Origin: Flavobacterium terrisoli
Lineage (GTDB): Bacteria > Bacteroidota > Bacteroidia > Flavobacteriales > Flavobacteriaceae
Length of the DNA: 64,000 nucleotides
NCBI RefSeq assembly: GCF_030167905.1
Contig: NZ_JARGNA010000005.1
Location: 186,001 to 250,000 of the forward strand
Direction of reading: 5' to 3'
In this document: piece by piece, positions 1-8,979 of the stretch
Layout: each line of letters starts with the position of its first letter
How positions within the stretch are numbered: the stretch's first letter is position 1
Program-made: the position numbers and the translations under genes
Notes under the pieces: generated by a model
Database searches by the model: none
What the model saw: the letters and a program-made list of their open reading frames with translations, nothing else
Told to the model about the DNA's origin: nothing

Positions 1-420
1 GGAAACGATGCTCCGGGTAACGGAATCCCTGGAGATTTGATTGTGGTGATTGAGGAGTTAGAGCACGAATTCTTAAAGCGTGAAGGTGAAAATCTTCATT
101 ATGATTTATACATCAGCTTTGCCGAAGCCGCTTTGGGTGTTTCCAAAGAGATTGAAGCCGTTAACGGAAAGGTCAGAATCAAGCTGGAAGACGGAATCCA
201 ATCGGGTAAGATTTTACGTTTGAAAGGCAAAGGAATTCCAAGTCTTAATAGTTATGGTAGCGGCGATTTGTTGGTGCATGTAAATGTTTGGACGCCAAAG
301 AGTTTGACTAAAGAGCAACGTCAGTTTTTTGAAAAATCATTAACAGATGTCAACTTTATTCCGAAACCTGAAAAGAGCGACAAATCTTTTTTTGAAAAAG
401 TAAAAGATATGTTTTCATAA
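1..420 (+). CDS. dnaJ: Chaperone protein DnaJ, C-terminal part (5' end outside window)
   Basis: The frame is open from base 1, so this is the last 139 residues of a longer protein. The visible part matches the DnaJ C-terminal substrate-binding region: a GDL-VVIEE strand, then FAEAALG, the LEDGIQSGKILRLKGKGIP segment (domain II) and the GDLLVHVNVWTP dimerisation strand near the end. The J domain and zinc finger would lie upstream and cannot be seen. In bacteria DnaJ delivers unfolded proteins to DnaK and stimulates its ATPase in the cytoplasm. Two terminator-like hairpins follow the stop codon, so this is the last gene of its transcript. Confidence 0.93.
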   Translation, partial: GNDAPGNGIPGDLIVVIEELEHEFLKREGENLHYDLYISFAEAALGVSKEIEAVNGKVRIKLEDGIQSGKILRLKGKGIPSLNSYGSGDLLVHVNVWTPKSLTKEQRQFFEKSLTDVNFIPKPEKSDKSFFEKVKDMFS

Positions 421-446
421 TTAAAAAAATAGTTTTACATTTGGTT

Positions 447-474
447 ATTACTTGGAAACAAGTAATTTCTTTTT
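447..474 (+). terminator. Intrinsic terminator after dnaJ (first of two)
   Basis: An 8-bp perfect stem, ATTACTTG / CAAGTAAT, with a GAAA tetraloop is followed by TTTCTTTT. It starts 27 bases after the dnaJ stop codon. The stem is AT-rich, so efficiency is uncertain. Confidence 0.6.
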
Positions 475-487
475 CATAGCAATTTTT

Positions 488-523
488 CCCATCCTTTTGT
501 AAAAATTAGGGTGGGTTTTTTTT
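488..523 (+). terminator. Intrinsic terminator after dnaJ (second of two)
   Basis: CCCATCC pairs with GGGTGGG (one G-T wobble) over a 14-base loop and is followed directly by eight T residues. This is more GC-rich than the first hairpin and probably the main stop for dnaJ transcription. It lies 90 bases before the start of the ABC transporter gene. Confidence 0.65.
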
Positions 524-613
524 GTAACAAACATTTCCATTTCCCTACTTATTGTTACTTTTACCAACCCGAGACCAGAATGGTCGAACTGATGAAATAA
601 ACAAAAAATAAGT

Positions 614-1537
614 ATGAGCAATATACTTGAAGTAAACAAAGTCGTTAAGCAATATGGTGATTATACCGCGCTCAACGAAGTTTCTTTAACCGTTCCAAAA
701 GGCAGCATCTACGGACTTCTCGGTCCAAACGGCGCCGGAAAAACTTCCTTAATCAGAATCATCAACCAAATCACCATGCCCGATAGTGGTGAAATCATAC
801 TCGATGGGGAAAAACTCAATCCGTCACACGTGCATACGATAGGCTATATGCCTGAAGAACGCGGTTTGTACAAAACCATGCGGGTAGGTGAGCAGTGTCT
901 TTATCTGGCCCAATTAAAAGGATTGTCTAAGGCTGATGCCCAAAGAGAACTGGACTATTGGTTTGACCGATTGGAAATACAAGGTTGGTGGAACAAGAAA
1001 ATCCAGGAATTGTCCAAAGGAATGGCGCAAAAGATTCAGTTTGTGGTCACCATTTTGCACAAGCCAAAGTTGCTCATCCTGGACGAACCATTTTCGGGAT
1101 TTGATCCGGTAAATGCCAATTTGATCAAAGACGAAATCATAGAACTAAACAAACAAGGGACATCGGTTATTTTTTCAACACACCGAATGGAAAGCGTGGA
1201 AGAAATGTGTGATCATATTGCCTTAATCCATAAATCCAACAAACTGATCGAAGGCAAATTGTCGGATGTGAAAAAGCAATTCAGAACCAATAATTATGAA
1301 GTAGGCATACTGTCTGATAATATCGAAGGTTTGATGTATGATTTGTCACAAAAATTTACTTTGTCACAAACCGATTTCAAATCGTTGAATGACGAACTGA
1401 AACTGGAAATTAATTTGGGCAAAGCGACACCAAACGAATTGCTCAATACTTTAACGCAACGCGGTCAGGTAACCCATTTTGTAGAGAAAATTCCAAGTGT
1501 GAATGATATTTTTATTAAAACAGTAAGCGAGAAATAA
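614..1537 (+). CDS. ABC transporter ATP-binding protein, NatA-like
   Basis: This 307-residue ATPase has Walker A GPNGAGKT at about residues 37-44, a Q-loop region before residue 100, the signature LSKGMAQK (a variant of LSGGQ common in the NatA/YhaQ subfamily), Walker B LLILDEP near 155 and the switch histidine in STHRMES. The C-terminal 80 residues after the ATPase fold fit the DUF4162-type extension. It should power the permease encoded directly downstream: the stop codon overlaps the ATG of the next gene (TAATG). Homologues export Na+, drugs or unknown substrates, so the substrate here is not known. Confidence 0.9.
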   Translation: MSNILEVNKVVKQYGDYTALNEVSLTVPKGSIYGLLGPNGAGKTSLIRIINQITMPDSGEIILDGEKLNPSHVHTIGYMPEERGLYKTMRVGEQCLYLAQLKGLSKADAQRELDYWFDRLEIQGWWNKKIQELSKGMAQKIQFVVTILHKPKLLILDEPFSGFDPVNANLIKDEIIELNKQGTSVIFSTHRMESVEEMCDHIALIHKSNKLIEGKLSDVKKQFRTNNYEVGILSDNIEGLMYDLSQKFTLSQTDFKSLNDELKLEINLGKATPNELLNTLTQRGQVTHFVEKIPSVNDIFIKTVSEK

Positions 1538-2835
1538 TGAGCAAGATAAGTCTAATCATCAAAAGGGAATTTGTGGCCAAAGTGCGCAACAAATCATTTA
1601 TTGTCATGACTTTTTTAAGTCCGCTATTGTTTGTCGGGATTGCTGTTTTTGTGGGCTTTTTGAGCACAATGAAAGCCGATCAGAAAACGATTGCCATTCA
1701 TGACGAAAGCGGTTTATTTGTCAAGGAATTTAAAAACAATGAGGAATTCAGATATGTCGATTTGTCTTTGGTGGATTCCAAAATTTTAAAAGACAGTATT
1801 ATTAGCGAAAGCTATGACGGCTTATTGGTCATTCCAAAAGCCACTGACAGTCAATCACTCGCGAAAGGAATTCAATATATTTCTAATGACAGCCCCAATA
1901 ATTCTTTCATTGAAAAAATGCAGGATAAGATTGCGAAAGTAATCACTGCTCAAAATTTCAAGGTAGCTAATTTAGATACAATTGCCTATAAAAAAGCAGA
2001 GGCTAAAGTTGAAATCAATCTAGCAAAAGCTTCGGGAGAAGAAGCTTTGAAAGGAATTAACGAAGTCAAAATTGTAATCGGTGGCGCTTTCGGTTATTTG
2101 ATTATGATGTTTATTGTGATTTATGGCAATATGGTCATGCGAAGTGTGATTGAGGAAAAAGTATCCCGAATCATTGAAGTGATTATTTCTTCAGTAAAAC
2201 CATTCCAATTGATGATGGGCAAAATTATAGGAACATCACTGGCTGGTGTTTTACAATTCCTGATTTGGGCGATTATTGCCTTTCTACTTTATTTTGGCGC
2301 TTCAATGATTCTTGGTGTTCAAATGGGCAGTAAGGTTCCAGCTTTAACGGCAGAGCAAGCAGAGATGGCCAAAGCCTTTAATTGGAATACACTTCAATTA
2401 TACATGAATGAAATTCCATTTGTATTGATGGGAATTTGTTTCATCTTTTACTTTATTGGCGGTTATTTTCTTTACAGTTCGTTTTATGCTTCTATCGGCG
2501 CCGCAGTAGATAATGAAACCGATTCACAACAATTCCTGTTGCCTATTATTATGCCGCTGATTTTGGGCGTTTACATAGGTTTTGCAACAGTAATCAATGA
2601 TCCGCACGGAACAGTTGCCACCGTTTTCTCTATGGTTCCGCTAACATCACCCATCGTAATGATGATGCGTATTCCGTTTGGCGTGCCGTTATGGCAGATT
2701 GCCGTGTCCATGATTTTATTGTTTGGCACCTTCTTCCTGGTGGTTTGGTTTGCAGCCAAAATCTATCGGGTAGGGATTTTAATGTATGGCAAAAAACCAA
2801 CCTGGAAAGAACTCTACAAATGGTCTAAATACTAA
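1537..2835 (+). CDS. ABC transporter permease, NatB-like (ABC-2 type)
   Basis: This 432-residue membrane protein has one transmembrane segment near residues 20-45, a soluble extracytoplasmic domain of about 130 residues, then five or so further segments from about residue 180 to 415. That is the layout of ABC-2 type NatB/YhaP permeases. The motif EEKVSRIIEVIISSVKP just after the second helix is typical of this family's cytoplasmic coupling loop. It overlaps the ATPase gene by one base, and the two would form one exporter. The substrate cannot be read from the sequence. Confidence 0.9.
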   Translation: MSKISLIIKREFVAKVRNKSFIVMTFLSPLLFVGIAVFVGFLSTMKADQKTIAIHDESGLFVKEFKNNEEFRYVDLSLVDSKILKDSIISESYDGLLVIPKATDSQSLAKGIQYISNDSPNNSFIEKMQDKIAKVITAQNFKVANLDTIAYKKAEAKVEINLAKASGEEALKGINEVKIVIGGAFGYLIMMFIVIYGNMVMRSVIEEKVSRIIEVIISSVKPFQLMMGKIIGTSLAGVLQFLIWAIIAFLLYFGASMILGVQMGSKVPALTAEQAEMAKAFNWNTLQLYMNEIPFVLMGICFIFYFIGGYFLYSSFYASIGAAVDNETDSQQFLLPIIMPLILGVYIGFATVINDPHGTVATVFSMVPLTSPIVMMMRIPFGVPLWQIAVSMILLFGTFFLVVWFAAKIYRVGILMYGKKPTWKELYKWSKY

Positions 2836-2838
2836 AAG

Positions 2839-3270
2839 ATGAAAAAACTAAGTCTTATTATTGCCTTGTTATTGGTGACTGTGGCCAATGCCCAAAAAGA
2901 AGAAGTGCAAAAAACCATCGAAACATTCTTTGAAGGTTTTCACGCCAAAGATACAGTCAAAATCAAATCGACCTGCAGCGACAAATTGATTCTACAATCA
3001 ATTGCAGAAAGCGCTAAAGGCAACAAATTTTCAGAAGAAAGCCCAGAGAAATTCTATACTTCTATGGCAACCATTCCGGCAGAAATGAAATTTGAAGAGC
3101 GAATTTTAAGCTACAATATTCAAGTCGATGGCACGATGGCACATGCCTGGACGCCTTATGAATTCTATATCAACGGCAAACTCAGCCATAAAGGTGTGAA
3201 TGCCTTTACACTGTATAAAGACAATGGCCAATGGAAAATCATTCACCTCATTGATACCCGCAGGAGATAA
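2839..3270 (+). CDS. Secreted NTF2-like (SnoaL/DUF4440-type) small protein
   Basis: This 143-residue protein has a signal peptide ending in VANAQ (about residues 1-19). The rest has the pattern of a cone-shaped NTF2-like fold: helical VQKTIETFFEGFHAKD, then beta strands ending in the family-typical GQWKIIHLIDTRR. Such proteins often bind small ligands, and some act as enzymes, but no catalytic set can be assigned here. It starts three bases after the permease stop, so it is likely co-transcribed with the NatAB-like exporter and exported to the periplasm. Confidence 0.75.
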   Translation: MKKLSLIIALLLVTVANAQKEEVQKTIETFFEGFHAKDTVKIKSTCSDKLILQSIAESAKGNKFSEESPEKFYTSMATIPAEMKFEERILSYNIQVDGTMAHAWTPYEFYINGKLSHKGVNAFTLYKDNGQWKIIHLIDTRRR

Positions 3271-3331
3271 TCTTTATAAAATCTTTATGCTTTCCCGAGT
3301 TTACTTTATATCCTGCTTATAAGTATTGCCG

Positions 3332-3339
3332 TAACTTTG
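3332..3339 (+). promoter_or_regulatory. Promoter -7 element for the KdpD-like kinase gene
   Basis: TAACTTTG matches the Bacteroidota -7 consensus TAnnTTTG exactly. Initiation would fall near 3346, just before the ATG at 3355. This argues against the upstream in-frame TTG at 3337, which lies inside the element. No clear -33 TTTG is seen (TTTA at 3305-3308). Confidence 0.6.
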
Positions 3340-3354
3340 TCAAAAATTAATGCG

Positions 3355-4464
3355 ATGGACAAGTTATCGTTAAAGAGTACTAAGAACCAATATCTTATCA
3401 GCTTCTTATCAGTGGCTGTTCTTTCTTTTTCCTGTTTGACCATCAGAGATATCATCGATTACAGAATCGTCGGTTATCTGTTATTGGTTGTCGTGTCATT
3501 GCTCGCCATTTTTCTCGAAATAAAACCCGTTTTACTCGGTGCCGTTTTGAGTGCATTAGCGCTGGATTTCTTTTTTATCAAACCCTATTACACACTTCAT
3601 GTGGATAGCGCAGAAGATGGACTGTTATTAATTTTATTTTTTATTATAGTATTGATTAATGCTGTGCTGACAATTAATTTCAAACGGATGCAACGCGCCA
3701 TTCAGGCCAAACAAACCCGAGCTAGTACCTTAAAACTATACAACACTTTACTCGATTCGCTTTCGCATGAATTGCGCACGCCAATTGCCGCTATTTTAGG
3801 CTCGATTGATACACTTCAACAAAAGAATGTCAACTTATCTCCTGAAACCCAGCAAAAACTGCAGAACGAGATTGAAAAAGCGACGATGAAGCTGAACTAT
3901 CAGGTGGAAAACTTATTGAACATGTCGCGCTTGGAATCGGGTTATATTCATCCTAAATTGGATTGGTGCGATGTAAAGGAAATCATTTATAATGTTTGTG
4001 ACCGGTTAAAGGAAGAAACGCGTGACCATAAAATCACTTATAGCATCGATGAAAATTTACCGCTGTTCAAACTCGATTATGGTCTGATGGAGCAGATTGT
4101 CTATAATTTGGTTTACAATTGTGCTCAGCATACGCCAAAGGGTGCCAATATTTTCATTAGTGCCCAATATGAAGTCGATGCCGATTACGAATCCCATATC
4201 GATTTAATCAAAAAATGCGTTATTACGATTTCCGACGATGGATATGGATTTCCACCCGAAGAAATAGACAAAGCGTTTGACAAGTTTTACCGATTCAAAG
4301 AAGCCAAAACCGGCGGAACCGGATTAGGATTATCAATCGTAAAAGGTTTTGTTGAAGCGCAAAACGGAGCCATTCAATTGAGCAATGCTGAAGAAGGCGG
4401 CGCTGTTTTCAAATTGAGTTTTGCAGTGGATTGTTTACCCATAAATGCTGTAGCCAATGAGTAA
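3355..4464 (+). CDS. Sensor histidine kinase, KdpD-like (DUF4118, HisKA, HATPase)
   Basis: About 369 residues. The N-terminus has four membrane segments (about residues 12-110) that match the DUF4118 region of KdpD, including DFFFIKPYYTLHV. Next come a dimerisation/phospho-acceptor domain with SHELRTP (His near residue 138) and an ATPase domain with the N-box NLVYNCAQHTP, DDGYGFP, FYRF and GGTGLGLSIVKGF. The long N-terminal K+-sensor and USP-like domains of E. coli KdpD are absent. The ATG at 3355 was chosen because a promoter element covers the upstream TTG. The gene overlaps its regulator by 8 bp. It probably senses K+ or turgor and controls the kup gene downstream (inference). Confidence 0.88.
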   Translation: MDKLSLKSTKNQYLISFLSVAVLSFSCLTIRDIIDYRIVGYLLLVVVSLLAIFLEIKPVLLGAVLSALALDFFFIKPYYTLHVDSAEDGLLLILFFIIVLINAVLTINFKRMQRAIQAKQTRASTLKLYNTLLDSLSHELRTPIAAILGSIDTLQQKNVNLSPETQQKLQNEIEKATMKLNYQVENLLNMSRLESGYIHPKLDWCDVKEIIYNVCDRLKEETRDHKITYSIDENLPLFKLDYGLMEQIVYNLVYNCAQHTPKGANIFISAQYEVDADYESHIDLIKKCVITISDDGYGFPPEEIDKAFDKFYRFKEAKTGGTGLGLSIVKGFVEAQNGAIQLSNAEEGGAVFKLSFAVDCLPINAVANE

Positions 4465-5143
4465 CGGATTCTCCATATTGGTCATTGATGATGAAGTCCA
4501 AATCAGAAAGCTACTCGAGATTTCTCTGGAAGCCAATGATTATAAAGTCCTTTTCGCGGTCAACGGAAAAGAAGGCATCACCATGTCGGCCAGTCACCAA
4601 CCCGATTTGATCTTATTGGATTTGGGTTTACCCGATGAAGACGGACAAGTGATTCTGAAAAAACTGCGTGAATGGTATCAAAATCCGATTATCATTTTAT
4701 CGGTAAAAAGCGGCGAGGAAGAAATCGTAAAAGCCCTGGACAGCGGTGCCAATGATTATTTAACCAAACCTTTCCGTACACAGGAATTATTGGCCCGAAT
4801 CAGAACCGCTCTGCGAAATAAAACCAGCGTGAACAATGAGTCAATAGTTACTTTTGGGAACTGCTCAGTCGATTTTACGTCCCGAATCGTCAAAGCCAAT
4901 GATGAAATGATCAAACTCACGGCAACCGAATACAACTTGTTGACGTTGTTAATCAAAAATGATGGCCGCGTGTTGACCCATCAATACATTTTAAAGGAAA
5001 TTTGGGGCCAAAGCTATGCAGATCAAACACAATATTTGCGTGTTTTTGTAGCGCAGCTCCGTAAAAAAATAGAAGAAGATGCCAACCGTCCGAAGTTCAT
5101 CATCACCGAATCGGGCGTAGGCTATCGATTTAATTCCGGCTAA
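4457..5143 (+). CDS. Response regulator, OmpR/KdpE family
   Basis: This 228-residue protein has a receiver domain with the acidic pair in VIDDE (residues 10-12), phospho-acceptor Asp in LILLD (about residue 55), and Lys in DYLTKPF, followed by a winged-helix DNA-binding domain ending in the typical ESGVGYRF. The best family fit is KdpE. It overlaps the kinase gene by 8 bp, so the two are translationally coupled and form one two-component pair. The probable target is the downstream kup-porin transcript, whose leader starts about 100 bp after this gene. Confidence 0.9.
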   Translation: MSNGFSILVIDDEVQIRKLLEISLEANDYKVLFAVNGKEGITMSASHQPDLILLDLGLPDEDGQVILKKLREWYQNPIIILSVKSGEEEIVKALDSGANDYLTKPFRTQELLARIRTALRNKTSVNNESIVTFGNCSVDFTSRIVKANDEMIKLTATEYNLLTLLIKNDGRVLTHQYILKEIWGQSYADQTQYLRVFVAQLRKKIEEDANRPKFIITESGVGYRFNSG

Positions 5144-5203
5144 ATAATCTAAAAAAAATCATCTGAAATGCATTTTGTGAAAACCACTTTTGGTCTTCGC
5201 CTG

Positions 5204-5217
5204 GGCATTCGCATGCC
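5204..5217 (+). other. Small hairpin in the kup leader
   Basis: GGCAT / ATGCC with a TCGC loop lies 27 bases before the kup start codon. An outer pairing TTTTGG (5189-5194) with CCAAAA (5216-5221) is an alternative that would enclose it. No T-run follows, so it is not a terminator. It could be a regulator site or leader structure. I see no match to a known riboswitch. Confidence 0.3.
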
Positions 5218-5243
5218 AAAAAATAATTAAAATTTAAACAAAA

Positions 5244-7178
5244 ATGAATACAACTGTAAAGCAAAAAATCACCGCAGCCTCACTGTTAGTCGCACTCGGA
5301 ATCATTTATGGCGACATCGGAACCAGTCCGTTATACGTAATGAAATCCATTATTGGTGACAGAAGCATCACCGAATTACTAGTCTATGGCGGAATTTCCT
5401 GCGTGTTTTGGACGCTAACCTTTCAAACGACTTTTAAATACGTTTTGCTGACGCTTTCAGCCGATAACCATGGTGAAGGTGGTGTTTTCTCATTGTATGC
5501 TTTGGTCAAAAGATTTGGTAAGGGGAAATTAGTCATTCCGACGATACTCGGCGCCACAACGTTATTAGCCGATGGCATTATTACACCGCCAATCTCTGTA
5601 GCTTCGGCAGTTGAAGGATTGGAAGCGTTGGTGCCGCATTTGCCAACGATACCAATCGTAATTGCGATACTTTCCGGTTTGTTTATTTTTCAACGTTTTG
5701 GTACGCAAAAAGTGGGTTACATTTTTGGACCGGCCATGGTGGTTTGGTTTACGATGCTGATGGTTTTAGGTTTGTCGCAAATCATTCACCATCCCGATAT
5801 TTTAAAAGCACTAAATCCTGTTTATGCTTATCGTTTGTTGGTCGAATATCCTCATGGGTTTTGGCTGCTTGGAGCTGTTTTCCTTTGTACGACAGGAGCT
5901 GAAGCCTTGTATTCTGACCTTGGGCATTGCGGTAGAAAAAATATTCGCATCACCTGGATATTTGTAAAGTCGGCTTTGTTGATCAATTATTTGGGTCAAG
6001 GCGCTTGGTTAATGCACCAACCTAATCAGTTTTTAAACGGTCAAAATCCGTTCTACACGATTATGCCGCAATGGTTTCTACTCATCGGAATTGTCATAGC
6101 CACTTTGGCCGCTATTATTGCGTCACAAGCCTTAATCAGCGGTTCGTTTACATTAATTAATGAAGCGATATCGCTCAACTTTTGGCCGCGTGTAGCCTTA
6201 AAAAATCCAACCAATTTAAAAGGACAGATTTATATTCCATCAGTCAATACTATACTTTGGATCGGTTGTGTTTTAATGATTTTATACTTTAAAAATTCTG
6301 CGCATATGGAAGCTGCCTATGGTTTCTCCATTACGATTGCCATGCTGATGACCACAGTTTTATTGTCTTATTATTTGATTTTTATCAAAAAAGTAAAAAT
6401 GAGTTGGGTGATTTTAATGCTTATGGTTTTTTCTGTTATTGAAGTTTCCTTTTTTGTGGCCAATATTGTCAAAATCAAGGAGCGATGGATGTTTCTTTTC
6501 TTTGAGTTGTTCATTTTTATGGTGATGTATGTTTGGTACTATTCCCGAAAAATCAACAACCGTTTTCTGAAGTTCACCAATTTAGTCGAGCAAACGCCAA
6601 TGCTTCAAGAACTCAGTACTGACGATGGGATTTCGAAGTACGCCACACATTTGATTTACTTGTCAAAAGCCAATAAAACCTATGAAATAGAGGAAAAAAT
6701 CATCAAATCCATTTTTGCCAAAAAGCCAAAAAGAGCCGATGTCTATTGGTTTCTCCATATCAATCGTACGAACGAACCGTTTACGCTCAATTATGAAGTC
6801 GTCGAATTATTGGATGATAAAGTGATTAAGGTTGTACTCAATGTTGGCTTCCGTGTACAGCCGAAAGTCGAGTTGTACTTCAAAAAAATTGTACAGGAAC
6901 TGGTCGAACGCAAAGAACTCAACTTGCATATTCGCCCCGATGGTTCTACAAAATACAATGCCGAACCCGATTATAAATTTGTCATTATCGAGAAATTCAT
7001 CTCTGTTGAAAACGAATTTGCCCTGAAAGAAGGTTGGTTGCTGACATCCTATTTCTGGCTCAAAAAATTATCCCTTTCCGATGAAAAAGCTTTCGGCCTA
7101 GACCGAACTGATGTCGAAATCGAAGAATACCCAATGGTGTATTCACCCGTAACTAATTTAGAACTAAACAGAAAATAA
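5244..7178 (+). CDS. kup: Potassium uptake protein Kup
   Basis: This 644-residue membrane protein has the KUP signature GDIGTSPLYV near residues 23-32, about 12 membrane helices up to residue 430, and a soluble C-terminal domain of about 200 residues, as in Kup/TrkD proteins. It should import K+ with H+ across the inner membrane. It sits behind a KdpDE-like two-component pair and two bases before an outer-membrane barrel gene, which suggests a K+ uptake module. In many relatives the KdpFABC ATPase occupies this place, so Kup here may be under a Kdp-type regulator (inference). Confidence 0.95.
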   Translation: MNTTVKQKITAASLLVALGIIYGDIGTSPLYVMKSIIGDRSITELLVYGGISCVFWTLTFQTTFKYVLLTLSADNHGEGGVFSLYALVKRFGKGKLVIPTILGATTLLADGIITPPISVASAVEGLEALVPHLPTIPIVIAILSGLFIFQRFGTQKVGYIFGPAMVVWFTMLMVLGLSQIIHHPDILKALNPVYAYRLLVEYPHGFWLLGAVFLCTTGAEALYSDLGHCGRKNIRITWIFVKSALLINYLGQGAWLMHQPNQFLNGQNPFYTIMPQWFLLIGIVIATLAAIIASQALISGSFTLINEAISLNFWPRVALKNPTNLKGQIYIPSVNTILWIGCVLMILYFKNSAHMEAAYGFSITIAMLMTTVLLSYYLIFIKKVKMSWVILMLMVFSVIEVSFFVANIVKIKERWMFLFFELFIFMVMYVWYYSRKINNRFLKFTNLVEQTPMLQELSTDDGISKYATHLIYLSKANKTYEIEEKIIKSIFAKKPKRADVYWFLHINRTNEPFTLNYEVVELLDDKVIKVVLNVGFRVQPKVELYFKKIVQELVERKELNLHIRPDGSTKYNAEPDYKFVIIEKFISVENEFALKEGWLLTSYFWLKKLSLSDEKAFGLDRTDVEIEEYPMVYSPVTNLELNRK

Positions 7179-7180
7179 AA

Positions 7181-8554
7181 ATGAAGAACACATTAATTAC
7201 TCTTGCCGCTTTAACAACCATCAATTGCTTTGCGCAAAAAGACACCATTACTTCCGGGATTCCGTTTGACGGTATGGATTTGACTTGGATCAATGGTCAG
7301 AATCGTCAAAAGCATTTTCCGCTGACATTTAAAGATAAAGAAGAAACCATACTCACAGGTGTTGCTTATTTGGACACTTATTACAACTATAATTTTGCCA
7401 ACCCGATTGACAATACCCAAACTATTTCCTCCACGATTGGTCGTCACAATGAATTTACGGTAAACCTTGCCAGCATTGGCATAGAAACCAATTATAAGAA
7501 TGTTATTGGGCGACTTTGGCTGCAATATGGACAAATGGGTTCAATTATTCAGGATTTGGATGGTTCGGTGAATCATGGCAGAAATACCAGTATAAATAAT
7601 CTGAAAAACATCCGTGAAGCCGCAGCCGGTTATCATTTTGATGTCTTGTATGGTTTGAATGTTGAAATGGGAATCTTTATGAGTTATATTGGTTTAGAAA
7701 GTTATATCACGCAGGAAAACTGGAGTTACCAACGAAGCATGGTTTGCGACTTTACGCCGTTTTATTTCTCCGGCGCGCGTGTTCAATTGTATCCATCACA
7801 AAAATTCAAAACCGAATTATGGCTGCTCAACGGTTGGCAAACCTACAACAGTTCGAGTAACGGCCTGGGTATCGGTAATTCCAATTATTATCGCCCGAAT
7901 GAAAATTTGCAGTTGGTAGCCAATTTTTATTATGGCAAAGACACTCAAAATCCCGATGCGTTTGGCAATCAATCCAATCGCAAACGGTTTCATCACGACA
8001 ATAGTGTCGTAGCTCGTTATTATAAGAATCCAAAGGCGAAAGGCATTTCGCAGGCGGCTTTTAGTATCAATTCCCATTATGGTTTTCAGAGCAATAATGA
8101 AACCAATGATAGGGTAAAAGCTTCAGAAAATTTCATGATTGGAACTTCGGTAGCGAATAGGGTTTGGTTTCGCCAAAACAAATTAGCGCTGACTTTACGC
8201 GGAGATTATCTGACCAATCAATCGGTGGTGAATGGAGTGAATGTAGCGCCCTATCTAGCATTTACACCGGCTATTTCAGGTGATGTACCCAATAATTTTG
8301 ATTTGGCTATAGCCAATGATGAAAAGTTGAGGTTATTCCAGTTTACCGCTACTTTTGATGTAATGCCAAATGATTATGTAACGTTCCGATTGGAATATGG
8401 TTATCGCAATAGTTCGATTCCTTATTTTACATCTTCCGGTGGTACGACTTCACCAAGCGGTTATGTAAACGGACCTGAAGGTGCAACGCCTTGGGCAGCT
8501 GAGTTGCAGAAAAATGAACACAGGATAACTTTAGCCGTTAATTTTAGATTATAA
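7181..8554 (+). CDS. Outer-membrane beta-barrel protein, porin-like
   Basis: This 457-residue protein has a signal peptide ending in NCFAQ (residues 1-19), alternating amphipathic strands throughout and a C-terminal HRITLAVNFRL strand ending in an aromatic-hydrophobic pattern, as in outer-membrane barrels (the BBP2-like group often seen beside kdp genes). It starts two bases after kup, so it should be co-expressed and could let K+ through the outer membrane. The porin role rests on context; the barrel itself is well supported by the sequence pattern. Confidence 0.8.
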   Translation: MKNTLITLAALTTINCFAQKDTITSGIPFDGMDLTWINGQNRQKHFPLTFKDKEETILTGVAYLDTYYNYNFANPIDNTQTISSTIGRHNEFTVNLASIGIETNYKNVIGRLWLQYGQMGSIIQDLDGSVNHGRNTSINNLKNIREAAAGYHFDVLYGLNVEMGIFMSYIGLESYITQENWSYQRSMVCDFTPFYFSGARVQLYPSQKFKTELWLLNGWQTYNSSSNGLGIGNSNYYRPNENLQLVANFYYGKDTQNPDAFGNQSNRKRFHHDNSVVARYYKNPKAKGISQAAFSINSHYGFQSNNETNDRVKASENFMIGTSVANRVWFRQNKLALTLRGDYLTNQSVVNGVNVAPYLAFTPAISGDVPNNFDLAIANDEKLRLFQFTATFDVMPNDYVTFRLEYGYRNSSIPYFTSSGGTTSPSGYVNGPEGATPWAAELQKNEHRITLAVNFRL

Positions 8555-8560
8555 GCATAA

Positions 8561-8947
8561 TTACGCAAACTTCATTTCCAGCACTTCTTTAAAAGCGACA
8601 CTATAATCTTCAGGATGGGTTCGTTTCATAATATGCTTTATTCCTGCATCTGCATAACTTTTCATTAATTTTCTAGGTAATGCGCTTGTGATGATTATCA
8701 CAGGAATGTGGTTTAATTCTTTTGAATTTTTTAATATCATAATCAATTCTTTGCCCTGCAAAATAGGCATGTTGCTACCCAAAAAAAGAATATCAGGTTT
8801 GGTTTCCGATTTGCTCAAGTCCTGCATCATTTTATGACCATCTCTATAAATAGAAATCTTATGTCCTAAACCTTCTATGGCATGTTTGAAGAAATACAAA
8901 TCTTCATTTTCAACATCAAGATAATATATGTATTTGGATTTTTTCAT
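8561..8947 (-). CDS. Receiver-domain protein lacking the phospho-acceptor Asp
   Basis: A single response-regulator receiver domain of 128 residues from the ATG at 8947. The beta-3 motif that normally reads LDxxMP is LFLGSNMP, with Gly57 where the phosphorylated Asp should be. The beta-1 acidic pair is also weakened (YLDVENED), while the beta-4 Ser/Thr (IIITSALP) and beta-5 Lys (MKRTHP) are kept. Such pseudo-receivers usually signal by protein contact rather than phosphorylation. An upstream in-frame start at 8995 would begin inside a 25-bp palindrome and is less likely. It converges on the porin gene with 6 bp between them. Confidence 0.8.
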   Translation of the reverse strand: MKKSKYIYYLDVENEDLYFFKHAIEGLGHKISIYRDGHKMMQDLSKSETKPDILFLGSNMPILQGKELIMILKNSKELNHIPVIIITSALPRKLMKSYADAGIKHIMKRTHPEDYSVAFKEVLEMKFA

Positions 8948-8979
8948 GGTATCTTTTGAGTGAACGAAGATACCGGCAC

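Noticed and set aside
5144..5243. Possible c-di-AMP (ydaO-type) riboswitch before kup
   Set aside because: The gap is only 100 bases and none of the conserved ydaO core sequence is recognisable; only small hairpins are seen.
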